From the NCBI GenBank assembly GCA_046734455.1, contig JBKPRJ010000063.1, forward strand, positions 1 to 50,956: DNA of 50,956 nt, read 5' to 3'. The notes under the pieces are model-generated. The model was not told the origin of the DNA, made no database searches, and worked only from the letters and a program-made list of their open reading frames with translations. Shown here one piece after another: positions 14,548 to 22,638 of this stretch; positions within the stretch are counted from its first letter, which is position 1; each line of letters begins with the position of its first letter. The position numbers and the translations under genes are program-made. Origin of the DNA: DATEOR01 sp046734455 (lineage in GTDB: Bacteria; Actinomycetota; Thermoleophilia; Gaiellales; Gaiellaceae).

Positions 14548-15231
14548 ATGTCTCACCAAAGCCGCCGCTTCCTTGCGGCGGCTTTGGCCCTTCTTGGGCT
14601 CGGACTCGTCGCATCGGCCGGGACGCTCGTCCTAAGCGGCCATGCCGCCAACGACCATCTCCGATTGCGGACCGGCGCCCAGCGCGAGCGCGCGGTTCCC
14701 GCTCCGGCCAAAGCGAAGGAGCACCGCAGCACGGGAGCTCCGCGACCGAAGCGAGTCCCAATTCAGATCGAATTGCCCGCTCCAGTCAGGATTCTCGTTC
14801 CCGCAATCGGCGTCTCGGCCTCGATCGTCCCATTGGATCTGAACGCCGACGAGACTCTCCAAGTGCCAACTAGCTTCAGCGAGGCCGGCTGGTTCACTCG
14901 TGGCCCCGAGCCCGGCGAGCCGGGTCCGGCGGTGATCGTCGGCCACGTCGATTCAGTAGACGGGCCGGGGGTCTTCTACCACCTGCGCGCTCTTCGGCGC
15001 GATGACCTGATCAAGATTGTTGCCAAGAACGGCTGGACGGCCCGCTATCGAGTCAGCTCGTACCTCGCCGCGCCAAAGAACGACTTCCCGACCAGGCTCG
15101 TTTACGAACGCACCAAGGGGCCGACGCTACGGCTGATCACGTGCGACGGGCAGTTCGATACTTCGACCGGGCATTACTTCGACAACTACATCGTCTTCGC
15201 TCGGTTCGATGGCCTGCATCGACCCAACTGA
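14548..15231 (+). CDS. Class F-like sortase (first copy)
   Basis: 227 residues with an N-terminal signal anchor (LAAALALLGLGLVASAGTLV). The sortase fold shows PVRILVPAIGVSASIVPL, the catalytic His in AVIVGHVDSVDGPGVF, and the catalytic Cys in LRLITCDGQFDTSTGHY, with Arg in NYIVFARF. It sits on the outer face of the membrane and joins proteins by transpeptidation. ATG 14548 is used; an in-frame GTG at 14527 is possible. A perfect 13-bp hairpin lies over codons 3-13. The probable substrate is the preceding small surface protein. Confidence 0.85.
   Translation: MSHQSRRFLAAALALLGLGLVASAGTLVLSGHAANDHLRLRTGAQRERAVPAPAKAKEHRSTGAPRPKRVPIQIELPAPVRILVPAIGVSASIVPLDLNADETLQVPTSFSEAGWFTRGPEPGEPGPAVIVGHVDSVDGPGVFYHLRALRRDDLIKIVAKNGWTARYRVSSYLAAPKNDFPTRLVYERTKGPTLRLITCDGQFDTSTGHYFDNYIVFARFDGLHRPN
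14556..14587 (+). terminator. Perfect hairpin over the start of the sortase gene (possible attenuator)
   Basis: CCAAAGCCGCCGC and GCGGCGGCTTTGG form a perfect 13-bp stem with the loop TTCCTT, beginning 36 bases after the stop of the surface-protein gene and 6 bases after the sortase ATG codon. It resembles a terminator but lacks a long U-tract. It could end part of the transcripts or limit sortase translation. Confidence 0.45.
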
Positions 15232-15282
15232 CCGCTAACCGGAAGCCCGGAAGCTACGATCTGAGCCCGTGTGCCCTGATCG

Positions 15283-15933
15283 TTGGCGTCACCCTTGAGG
15301 TGCGGGAACATCCGCGGGCGCAACGTTTGGCTCGCTAGCGCGGCGCTTGTCGCAATGGCAGTGACAGGTGCCGTTCTCGTGTCCTTGGAAACCAAACCGC
15401 AGAATTCCATCGAGGCTCCAGGCCCCTCAGCCAAACAGGGGACGGTCCCCACAGGTCATGTCAAACGCGCTCCCTCACGGGAGATGCCACGCCCCGTCCA
15501 TATCACTATCCCGGCGATCGATGTATCGGCGCGGGTCGTGCCGCTCGGCCTGAACCCGGATCGAACGCTCGAAGTGCCGAAGAATCTCGCCGACACGGGC
15601 TGGTTCACCGAAGGACCCGAGCCGGGCGAGCGGGGTGCCGCTGTGGTCGTCGGCCACCTTTCCTCACTCAGCGGACCGGGGGTTTTCGCTCGGCTGCGTG
15701 ACCTTCGTCCTGGCGACGTGATCAGGATCCGCCTCAGGGACGGCGAGGTCGTCCGATATCGCTCGCGGTCGATGATCGTGGTTCCGAAGACCACCTTTCC
15801 GACCAGGCGGGTCTATGCACAGACGGGGCGACCGACCCTTCGCCTGATCACCTGCAGCGGAACATTCGACGCCTCAACGGGACACCACCGCGACAATCGA
15901 ATAGCCTTCGCCTCTTTGTTGAGAAGCGCGTAG
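15283..15933 (+). CDS. Class F-like sortase (second copy)
   Basis: 216 residues, a diverged duplicate of the preceding sortase: signal anchor (VWLASAALVAMAVTGAVLV), PVHITIPAIDVSARVVPLGL, catalytic His in AVVVGHLSSLSGPGVF, Cys in LRLITCSGTFDASTGHH. In the last motif the copy reads DNRIAFASL where the first has DNYIVFARF, so the Arg expected at that point is not in the same place; activity is less sure. The start is uncertain: TTG 15283 or TTG 15295, both without a clear ribosome site. It converges on the LysR gene with a 9-base gap. Confidence 0.8.
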   Translation: MASPLRCGNIRGRNVWLASAALVAMAVTGAVLVSLETKPQNSIEAPGPSAKQGTVPTGHVKRAPSREMPRPVHITIPAIDVSARVVPLGLNPDRTLEVPKNLADTGWFTEGPEPGERGAAVVVGHLSSLSGPGVFARLRDLRPGDVIRIRLRDGEVVRYRSRSMIVVPKTTFPTRRVYAQTGRPTLRLITCSGTFDASTGHHRDNRIAFASLLRSA

Positions 15934-15942
15934 CAGCCGTCT

Positions 15943-16872
15943 TCAAGCGGCGAGTCTCGCCCGTGCCGAATCAAACCCGGCCAGGCGCTGAGGCTCAATG
16001 GCGAGCCCGACGAACCCTGTGACCAACGCCTCGTCCTCCGATTCTGGCCTTGTTATCAGAGCGATATCGGAGATGGATCCCTCCGGGTCGAGTGGTAGGA
16101 ACCGCACGCCCGGTGTCGTGTAACGCTCGGCGGTCGAGGCCGTGAGAAGGGCGATCCCGGCTCCGCCCGCGACGCTCAGGAGCGCATGCTCGACTTGCGC
16201 CTCCGTCGTCTCGAGGATCGAGGGGGCGAAGCCGGCGTCATGGCAAGTGGCAATGACACCGTCGTAGAACGCAGGATTCGTCGCCCGCGGCAGCATCACG
16301 AGACGCTGGTCGGCGAGCCTCTCCCAGGGAACCACGGCCCGCCCGCTGAGCGGATGCCGGTCGGCAATGGCTGCAACGATGCCCTCCCTGCCGAGGTGCG
16401 TCACATTCAACCCCGCCACTGGTGCTGGCAAGGCGATCACCGCGACGTCGAGACGTCCGCCCCGAACATCCTCGATCGCACGCCGAGTGGACAGCGTCTC
16501 GTGACTGACCTCGACGCCAGGAAACCGCGTCGAAAACCGAACGATCGCCTTCGGGACGCTGGCGGGCACGACATCGGCGAGTAGCCCGACCCGGAGCCTG
16601 CCGACCGCGCCGGACGCCGCCTCTCGGGCAGCCCGTGCCGCGTCGTCGGCCAGGCGAAGCACTAGGCGAGCCTCTTCGAGAAAGACGACTCCGGCTCGGG
16701 TCAATGCGACCCCCCGCCGGGTCCGATGGAAGAGTTCGACTCCGAGCTCGGTTTCGAGCTTCTTGACCTGCTGGCTCAGTGCGGGTTGTGCGAGGTGCAG
16801 CTGCTCGGCCGCGCGGCGGAAATGCAACTCCTCAGCGACGGCGACGAAATAGCGAAAACGACGAAGCTCCAT
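15943..16872 (-). CDS. LysR-family transcriptional regulator
   Basis: 309 residues from ATG 16872 (AGGAGGACGGT upstream). The winged HTH is at the N-terminus: MELRRFRYFVAVAEELHFRR, then AAEQLHLAQPALSQQVKKLE and GVELFHRTRRGVALTRAG. The effector-binding domain follows (VGRLRVGLLADVVPAS onwards), of usual length. LysR proteins bind upstream of their own gene and often a divergent target; here no divergent gene is close, so the regulon is unknown. Effector unknown. Confidence 0.9.
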   Translation of the reverse strand: MELRRFRYFVAVAEELHFRRAAEQLHLAQPALSQQVKKLETELGVELFHRTRRGVALTRAGVVFLEEARLVLRLADDAARAAREAASGAVGRLRVGLLADVVPASVPKAIVRFSTRFPGVEVSHETLSTRRAIEDVRGGRLDVAVIALPAPVAGLNVTHLGREGIVAAIADRHPLSGRAVVPWERLADQRLVMLPRATNPAFYDGVIATCHDAGFAPSILETTEAQVEHALLSVAGGAGIALLTASTAERYTTPGVRFLPLDPEGSISDIALITRPESEDEALVTGFVGLAIEPQRLAGFDSARARLAA

Positions 16873-17192
16873 ACCGTCCTCCTGCCTCCCCGGCGCGCCA
16901 CGCAGCGCGCCGTAGTGCCAGGGATCGTCCCCCGGTGCAGGTCTTTTGTCGTCGCCCCCAGGGCGACATTTCACGGTACTTCGGGAGAGGGCCGACGCAG
17001 CCGACGTTACGTTGCCAGGCGTACCAGGTGGCTGGAAGAGCGGCATACAGCCTGGCCCACAGATCGCCGTCCAGGGCGCGTCTCAGTCGAAGCGCCATCG
17101 CCTGCGAACCTCGCATACGACTGTCCTCGACCACCACCAGATCGCACGCACAATGGCAGTGAGAAAGAGCGGGTTCGTCACGCAGAGATTCA
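16873..17192. other. Intergenic, no gene seen
   Basis: 320 bases between two minus-strand regulators. Several short open frames exist on both strands, but their composition is that of G+C-rich shadow frames. The LysR promoter must lie at the left end. Confidence 0.5.
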
Positions 17193-17930
17193 TCAAGTCA
17201 GCAGGTTTCGCCCGTGCGCGAGGTGCACGGCGTGCGTCATGTTTCTGGCACCCAGCTTGGCGATGAGGTTTCTTCGGTGGTTCTTGACCGTCTCTGTAGA
17301 CCGGCTCAGACGCGTCGCAGTCTCCTGGGCCGATTCTCCCTGGGCCGCACCGAAGAGGATCTCTTTCTCGCGCTTCGAGATGCTCCCCGCCGCTGATCCC
17401 CTGGGCTCGTCGCGGAGCAGCTCGAGTGCCCTGCGCTCAATCCGGGCGACACGCGACCCTGCGATACCGAACCGCGCGCCGACCTGTGCCTGCGTCTCCT
17501 CCTCCACGAAGCGGTAGTAGAGGATGGCGCCGTAGCGGGCGGGCAGCGACCGAAGCCTCGCGAGCTGGTCGCGACTCAGCACATTCTCGGGGTACGCGTT
17601 GGTTGCGCCCGCGGTGCATTCAATGTCTTCAGGGGCGACCGGCAGCGAGTGACCCGCGCGGTGCTGTCCGGTGTGGTTGACGGCACGGAGGTGGTCGATC
17701 ATCCGGTTGATCGCTGCCCTGGTTCGGTAGGGCTTGGGCCTGCCTTCCGTCGCGTCCCAGGCAATTAGCACCTCCTGTACCAGATCGTCGCGGTCGACCC
17801 AGCCCGGCAGCTTGCCGTCAGCCCACCACGAGACAAACCGTTCGGCCTCCGTGATCAGGCCAGAATCACAACGGCGGCTGGCGCTGGGATCCCTGCCGGG
17901 CCGGAGAGCGGAAGTCGAATGGTGCGGCAT
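17193..17930 (-). CDS. Chimeric regulator: sigma-70-like domains plus LuxR/GerE HTH
   Basis: 245 residues. The N-terminal part looks like sigma region 2 (WVDRDDLVQEVLIAWDATEG, then RTRAAINRMIDHLRAVNHTG). The middle resembles region 4 (LPARYGAILYYRFVEEETQA and VGARFGIAGSRVARIERRAL). The C-terminus is a GerE-type HTH (ISKREKEILFGAAQGESAQE, ATRLSRSTETVKNHRRNLIA, KLGARNMTHAVHLA). The protein thus has two DNA-binding helix-turn-helix units. It could be a sigma factor with an added activator domain or a decayed sigma factor now acting as an activator. Start ATG 17930 has AGGGAG abutting it, so a slightly later start is possible. Confidence 0.78.
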   Translation of the reverse strand: MPHHSTSALRPGRDPSASRRCDSGLITEAERFVSWWADGKLPGWVDRDDLVQEVLIAWDATEGRPKPYRTRAAINRMIDHLRAVNHTGQHRAGHSLPVAPEDIECTAGATNAYPENVLSRDQLARLRSLPARYGAILYYRFVEEETQAQVGARFGIAGSRVARIERRALELLRDEPRGSAAGSISKREKEILFGAAQGESAQETATRLSRSTETVKNHRRNLIAKLGARNMTHAVHLAHGRNLLT

Positions 17931-18068
17931 CTCCCTGAAAGGGAAGCTGTAGTTGGCGGGCGGCGCGATACGGATCCGCTATCGCGGCCACCCCGGCGCC
18001 GTATCGCCTCCATCGCCTTGTGTCCTCGCGCGGAGAAGACGGGTACCTCCTCATCGCTGAGCGCTACT

Positions 18069-19124
18069 TCAGCCGTGGCTGACCGCGACGAGTCCCACAA
18101 TGCCGAACGCGTAGAGCACGAGCACCGCGAGCGAGTCGACGCCCATCCGAAGTACCTGGCGGTGCGGGCGCGTGATGAGACCCCAGCCGTAGACGGCGGT
18201 CAGCATGATCCCGAGCGCGGTCAAATAGATGTCCGTGTCGTGTGCCTGCGGGAGCACGGCCTTGCCCGAAAGCAGGCCCGCGAACAGGAAGAGCACGGGC
18301 AGGAATGCGTTCCCGCCGAAGATGTCGGACACCGCAAGCTGGAAGTCGTCGCGCCGCACGGAGGCGAGTGCGGTCGAGACCTCCGGTAGTGCCGTCGCGG
18401 CGGCGAGGAACGTGGCGCCGAAGACGACGCCGGAGAGGCCGAGGTGGCTGGCGATCTCCTCTCCGCTTTGCTCGAGCACGAATCCCGCGCCGAGCGTGAC
18501 CAACGCGCCGCCGGCGAAGACCCGGGCGGCGCGACCGAGGGTCATTTTCTCCATGGCGGCAGACTTCGAGTGTCCGCGCGGCTTCTCCTGACCTCCCGGC
18601 GCCGTGCCGGTCGTGTCGTGCCAGGGCAGGCCGTGCCGCGCTCGGTTGATGAGGACGACACCGAGCACCCAGAAGAGAGCGATCAGCAGCGAGGCCGGCT
18701 CGAGCCGCCAGAGCATGTCTGAGGCCGGTAGGTGCGTGCCCATGACTACGACTGCGAGCACGAGGATGACCAGCAGAGCCTCGAGTCCGAGTACGAGGGA
18801 GGCCGCCCGCGTCGTCAGCGCCGACTCGCTCCCGATCGCGAAGTCCAGCAGGACGAGCACGACCGTCTGGATCGCGATCCCGCCGAGGATGTTTCCGATC
18901 GCGATCCCAAGGTTGTTTGCCACTGCGGCCGAGAAGGTGATCGCGATCTCCGGCAGGTTCGTCGCAATGGCGAGGAGGATGACGCCCCCGATTGCCTCCC
19001 CGAGCCCGAGCCGCATGTCCAGGACGTCGGTCGAAACAGAAAGGTAGATGCCGGCAGCCCACACTACCCCTGCCGCCCCCAGGAAGACGAGGATCAGCGG
19101 GGCGAGGCTAAGACCCGAAAACAC
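18069..19124 (-). CDS. Sodium/calcium exchanger-family membrane transporter (CaCA)
   Basis: 351 residues and about ten membrane helices in two homologous halves. The alpha repeats are clear: GVILLAIATNLPEIAITFSA with ANNLGIAIGNILGGIAIQTV, and GATFLAAATALPEVSTALAS with LAVSDIFGGNAFLPVLFLFA. The Glu in each LPE motif binds the cation. A hydrophilic loop (about 170-195) separates the halves. It exports Ca2+ or a similar cation against Na+ or H+. Start GTG 19124 lacks a good ribosome site. A second, distant family member is at 32363-33562. Confidence 0.87.
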   Translation of the reverse strand: MFSGLSLAPLILVFLGAAGVVWAAGIYLSVSTDVLDMRLGLGEAIGGVILLAIATNLPEIAITFSAAVANNLGIAIGNILGGIAIQTVVLVLLDFAIGSESALTTRAASLVLGLEALLVILVLAVVVMGTHLPASDMLWRLEPASLLIALFWVLGVVLINRARHGLPWHDTTGTAPGGQEKPRGHSKSAAMEKMTLGRAARVFAGGALVTLGAGFVLEQSGEEIASHLGLSGVVFGATFLAAATALPEVSTALASVRRDDFQLAVSDIFGGNAFLPVLFLFAGLLSGKAVLPQAHDTDIYLTALGIMLTAVYGWGLITRPHRQVLRMGVDSLAVLVLYAFGIVGLVAVSHG

Positions 19125-19308
19125 GCCAGGTTTCTATAGGAACGGCTACCACTACGCTAACGCGCTAAGCCTTCGGGCGGCTTCGCCAGGCTACAAGGTC
19201 GCCTGCACACTGATGCCGCCGGCCGCCTTCCGAGTCGCGATCGGCGGCGGAGGTGGCCACGGCTAGCTCTTTTCGGTCCGGCTTGCGGAAGGGCGGTGGG
19301 GCATTACG

Positions 19309-19392
19309 GTGAGGGTTGTGGCACACCGCAAACGCCGTAAGAGGTTGAAGCCGAAGAAACCGGTCACTCGTTGGCAGCGGTTCGTCCATTGA
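19309..19392 (+). CDS. Tiny very basic ORF (uncertain)
   Basis: 27 residues, starting GTG 19309 or GTG 19318 (GGTGAGGG just upstream of the latter). Composition is strikingly basic (AHRKRRKRLKPKKPVTRWQR), like small ribosome- or nucleic-acid-binding proteins. No family recognised; it could be chance. The rest of 19125-19468 shows nothing else. Confidence 0.22.
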   Translation: MRVVAHRKRRKRLKPKKPVTRWQRFVH

Positions 19393-19468
19393 GCTAGGGG
19401 CGGCGACAACGCCTCGGAGTACCCGGACACTGGTAGCGGCGGGGACGGGTGGGGCGACGGAGGCGGGC

Positions 19469-19696
19469 ATGGCGGAGGAGACGGTGGCGGCGGGGGCGGC
19501 CATGGGTAGCGGAGGTACCGACTTCCTGCCACGCGTGCGGAAGTTCTTCCGCATCTGGATTCCTGCTTCCGCGGTGGGCTTCTTCATCACGGGCTATGTG
19601 CTCGGCGGAATCGGTGAAGCACTCTTTTTCACCGTCCTCGGCACAGCAGGCGGGTTCCTCGCGTTCTACGAGATTCGTAAGAGCTACGACTTCTAA
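19469..19696 (+). CDS. Small membrane protein, unknown
   Basis: 75 residues; a Gly/Ala-rich N-terminus, then DFLPRVRKFFRIWIPASAVG and two hydrophobic segments (FFITGYVLGGIGEALFFTVLG and TAGGFLAFYEI), ending in RKSYDF. A start at ATG 19502 would remove the low-complexity first 11 residues. Function unknown. Confidence 0.5.
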   Translation: MAEETVAAGAAMGSGGTDFLPRVRKFFRIWIPASAVGFFITGYVLGGIGEALFFTVLGTAGGFLAFYEIRKSYDF

Positions 19697-19736
19697 ATGT
19701 CTCGGTCCCGCGGCGAGGAGTCACCGCGGAACGGAA

Positions 19737-19980
19737 CTACTCCCCGACGAATGTGCCCTCGGGCCGCATGATGAAGCTGCAAACGCTCGCCATCCGCCGT
19801 CGTCGATGGCGACGATCACGCGGAGGTTGCCGCCCTTCATGTCGCGTCCCAGACGGCGTCAAGCTCCACCTGGTATCGAGCACCTGAGGCGCCGATGACC
19901 TCGCCGTCCGTCGGGTCGAGTTTCAACCCGCCGTTAGCGTCGAGGTCGATGCCTCCTAGGCCGGATTTTTTGGGTCGGCG
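19737..19980 (-). pseudogene. Frameshifted small conserved gene
   Basis: Three minus-strand frames read in sequence as one protein: GLGGIDLDANGGLKLDPTDG and ARYQVELDAVWDAT ending at TGA; then KGGNLRVIVAIDDGGWRAFA one base out of frame; then SFIMRPEGTFVGE with a TAG at 19737. The end resembles a small actinobacterial family I recall ending in DGSFVGE. At least two frameshifts and no start codon mark it as broken. Confidence 0.5.
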
Positions 19981-20054
19981 GCAAGCCGCCGCCCTTCTCC
20001 GTCCGGCGGAACGAGGCCATGACCGCTCGGCGGCAGGCTCTCATGGCCACCAAA

Positions 20055-20088
20055 GGGCCCGCGGCCGGGGAGTGGCAGCCGCGGGCCC
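20055..20088 (-). terminator. Rho-independent-type terminator of the Calx-beta gene
   Basis: GGGCCCGCGGC and GCCGCGGGCCC make a perfect 11-bp stem with a 12-base loop, starting 17 bases past the stop at 20105; on the minus strand it is followed by TTTGG. Confidence 0.65.
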
Positions 20089-20104
20089 ACTGAGTCCTTC
20101 GAAG

Positions 20105-21694
20105 TCAGTCGTTGTCGATGATCGTCCCGATGCCCTTGGCGTCGCCCAAGATTCCGCCCTGGACCTTCGAAAGCTTCGCGAAGAAGCGCTCATTCGGCTC
20201 ATGCCGCCGGTCGCCGTTGATCGCGACCCGCACGGTCTGCTTCGTTTGGCCGGGGAGGAGCGTGATCGTCTTCCTGACCTGCGTGTAGTCGGATCGAGCT
20301 CGTGCGCTCCCGTTGGCCGTGGCGAAGTGGAGAGTCACGCCGTCAGGGCTCGCATGAGAGAGCGCGATCCTGAAGGTCGCGTTGCTCTTCCCCTTGTTCC
20401 CCTCGCGAACCCGAACGTTGCCTACCCTCACTTTGGGGTCGTTGTCGAGGATCGTCACGGTCGCATCCGGCTTGACGATCGTGACCGGCGGGCCACCGAC
20501 CGCAGCCGCCTTCGCCGATCCTCCATCCACGTTAGAGAGCGTGAGCGTGAAGGTCTCATTCTTCTCACTGACTCGGTCGGCGAGCAGCGGAACGGAGACC
20601 GACTGGCTCGTCTGACCCGGGGCGAACGTGAGAGTTCCGGACGCCGGCTCGTAGTCCTGGCCGGCCAACGCGGGTCCTTCCGCGGTTGCATAGTCGACCG
20701 TTACGGCGTGGTCGACGGACCCGACGAGCTCGACCGGAATCTCCACGGTCGTGCTGGCTTCGCTGCCCGAATGGTCGTCGGCGGAAAGGCCCGGCCCGAT
20801 CAAGAGGTAATTGGCTCCGTCGTTGGGCGAAGGGCCGGGATCGGGTTCAGTGCCGTCGACGGAAACCTCGGTCCGAAGGGTCTTTCCAGCCGCACCCAGC
20901 GGGGCAGTCGCCGTGAGCCTGACAGTACGCGCCTGCTCGATCTTCCCGAGCTGACAGGTCACGAGCGTGCTCGAGTCTGCGTCCGCGAACACCGTGCACG
21001 GAACCTCCGCGCTCTGGAACTCGACATCGCGGGGCAGGAGGACCGACAGGTTCACACTCTTGGCCACCGCCGGCCCGTAGTTCACCACGTCGATGGAGTA
21101 GTCGTACGGCTCGCCCGGCAGGGCGTAGCCCATACTGCCGAGCCCGGTGTCGTCAACACCGCTGTTCGGATACACCCAGAGATCCGCGGAATCGGCGGGC
21201 AGCACCTCGGGCGTCGTGTTCGCCGTGTTGTTCGAGGTATCGGGGTCCTCTCCATCAGCACTGGAGACGGTCGCCGCGCTTTCTGTATCGCCCGACGGAG
21301 TGGCGACGATCTCGATTAGTACCGAGGCGTTCGCGGCAAGACCGGCGATGTCGCAGCTGACGGTTTGTGTGCCGCTCGCGTATGAGCACGCTCCCTGCTC
21401 CGACGAGGCGGAGCCGAACGACGAGATTCCTTGGAGCACGGACGTGAACTCGATCTCGGTTGCGGGGTCGGAGCCGTGATTGTCGATTTCGTAGGCGTAC
21501 GTGTACGGCGTCCCAACGGCCGCCCGTTCGACGCTGAGATCCACGAGGACGACGTCCGCCCCACTTGTCGGCGCGGCTTGGATCGAGGCAGCCGGGAAGA
21601 GCGAGATCACGCCGATGAACAGAGCAGCGAGAAGAGCCGTGCGTCGCCGCAGGACCGGGAATCGCTTCAATGATTTGAGGGTTCGATTTTCCAT
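20105..21694 (-). CDS. Secreted DUF11/Calx-beta repeat surface protein
   Basis: 529 residues from ATG 21694 (AGGAGG 10 bases upstream). Signal peptide (TALLAALFIGVISLFPAASI). Two DUF11-like Ig domains follow (DVVLVDLSVERAAVGTPYTY, about 55-160; DLWVYPNSGVDDTGLGSMGY, about 175-290), then two Calx-beta domains, recognisable by VDYATAEGPALAGQDYEPAS and ATANGSARARSDYTQVRKTI with VTILDNDPKV and GTIIDND ends. Calx-beta domains bind Ca2+. It ends without a membrane anchor, so it may be released or held by partners. It is 17 bases behind the GGGE paralogue B and surely cotranscribed. Confidence 0.85.
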   Translation of the reverse strand: MENRTLKSLKRFPVLRRRTALLAALFIGVISLFPAASIQAAPTSGADVVLVDLSVERAAVGTPYTYAYEIDNHGSDPATEIEFTSVLQGISSFGSASSEQGACSYASGTQTVSCDIAGLAANASVLIEIVATPSGDTESAATVSSADGEDPDTSNNTANTTPEVLPADSADLWVYPNSGVDDTGLGSMGYALPGEPYDYSIDVVNYGPAVAKSVNLSVLLPRDVEFQSAEVPCTVFADADSSTLVTCQLGKIEQARTVRLTATAPLGAAGKTLRTEVSVDGTEPDPGPSPNDGANYLLIGPGLSADDHSGSEASTTVEIPVELVGSVDHAVTVDYATAEGPALAGQDYEPASGTLTFAPGQTSQSVSVPLLADRVSEKNETFTLTLSNVDGGSAKAAAVGGPPVTIVKPDATVTILDNDPKVRVGNVRVREGNKGKSNATFRIALSHASPDGVTLHFATANGSARARSDYTQVRKTITLLPGQTKQTVRVAINGDRRHEPNERFFAKLSKVQGGILGDAKGIGTIIDND

Positions 21695-21711
21695 GGGTGT
21701 GGGCCTCCTCA

Positions 21712-22440
21712 CTACTCGCCACCGCCGAACGCGGCGGTGACCTTCGCCGCGGTGGCCTGGGAGCGCGAGAGAGCGTTTGCGAGGGCGGCGTGTGCAGACG
21801 TCGTCAACCTGTCGACTTGCAGGGCCTCGGTGAGGTTCGCCACCTCGTCCCCGTAGCCGTCAACGCTGTCGGCCATTCCGTCGGCGTAGGCCACGGCCTT
21901 GCCAGGCTTGAGCTTGATGACCTTGTCCAGCAGTTGATCGCGCTTCGTCAGAGCCGTGTTCAGTGCCTCGCCGAAGCGGTTCAACAGGACCGGGTCATTG
22001 ACGGTGTCGTAGAGGCCGGCCAGCCTCGTGATCGTCCATTGCTCGAGACTGAGCACAGCGAGCACGGAATCGGGCCCCGGGGTCGCCTCCGCTTCGGGGT
22101 CCATAGGTGCGCGCATCTGCGCCAGCGCGGCGCGGTGAACGCGGCCGAGGTCGGCGTCTACTGCCGCGAGCGACGCGGCCGCGGAGCCGTACTGCATGTC
22201 GTCCACCCGGGCCTCGGACCTGTCTAGTGCCGACAGTGACCTACCCATGGCAGCGTCAACGCGACTCGGAAGAATGATCTCATCGTCCACGATCGGGCGA
22301 GCAGCATTGAGCGGTGCGGTGGAAATTCGGGTGCCGGCCGCCCCGGCGGAAGCTTGCGACAAGGCGACCGCTGCGGCGCCGAGTGCAAACACGACGATGC
22401 AGAAAAGAACGAGTCGAGCTCTATCGGCAACTTGCGTCAT
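21712..22440 (-). CDS. Secreted helical protein of the GGGE family (paralogue B)
   Basis: 242 residues from ATG 22440 behind AGGAGG. Signal peptide LVLFCIVVFALGAAAVALSQ. The mature helical part keeps the family signature in divergent form: MDPEAEATPGPDSVLAVLSL, LAGLYDTVNDPVLLNRFGEA, VAYADGMADSVDGYGDE and the C-terminus KVTAAFGGGE. Compared with paralogues A and C the PESDDPPGP box is altered and W before GGGE is F. It is the first gene of an operon with the DUF11/Calx-beta protein, which points to a cell-envelope role. No known domain recognised. Confidence 0.82.
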   Translation of the reverse strand: MTQVADRARLVLFCIVVFALGAAAVALSQASAGAAGTRISTAPLNAARPIVDDEIILPSRVDAAMGRSLSALDRSEARVDDMQYGSAAASLAAVDADLGRVHRAALAQMRAPMDPEAEATPGPDSVLAVLSLEQWTITRLAGLYDTVNDPVLLNRFGEALNTALTKRDQLLDKVIKLKPGKAVAYADGMADSVDGYGDEVANLTEALQVDRLTTSAHAALANALSRSQATAAKVTAAFGGGE

Positions 22441-22575
22441 GCTCATCCTCCTGAAGGAGATCTGATGCCGGATCGGCCTCTGGTGGGGCGATTCAGCGAC
22501 TTTCCCCAACCTAGAAAGGCACGCGTTCGGTGTGGAGACGAGGGCGTGATCGAGCGATTGGTATCCCTTATGGCA

Positions 22576-22595
22576 CGCGGGAGCGCTATCCCGCG
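22576..22595 (-). terminator. Possible terminator of the HD operon
   Basis: CGCGGGA and TCCCGCG form a 7-bp stem with a 6-base loop, 44 bases beyond the stop of the HD-domain gene. No clear U-tract. Confidence 0.3.
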
Positions 22596-22638
22596 GAAGG
22601 CAGGTCGCCGCCCTACGCGACCGAAGAAGCTCGGCGCG

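Noticed and set aside
16832..17137. 101-codon minus frame over the LysR start
   Set aside because: Conflicts with the well-supported LysR start and lacks family features.
18064..19062. 332-codon Arg/His-rich minus frame
   Set aside because: Another frame of the exchanger gene, which has clear alpha repeats.
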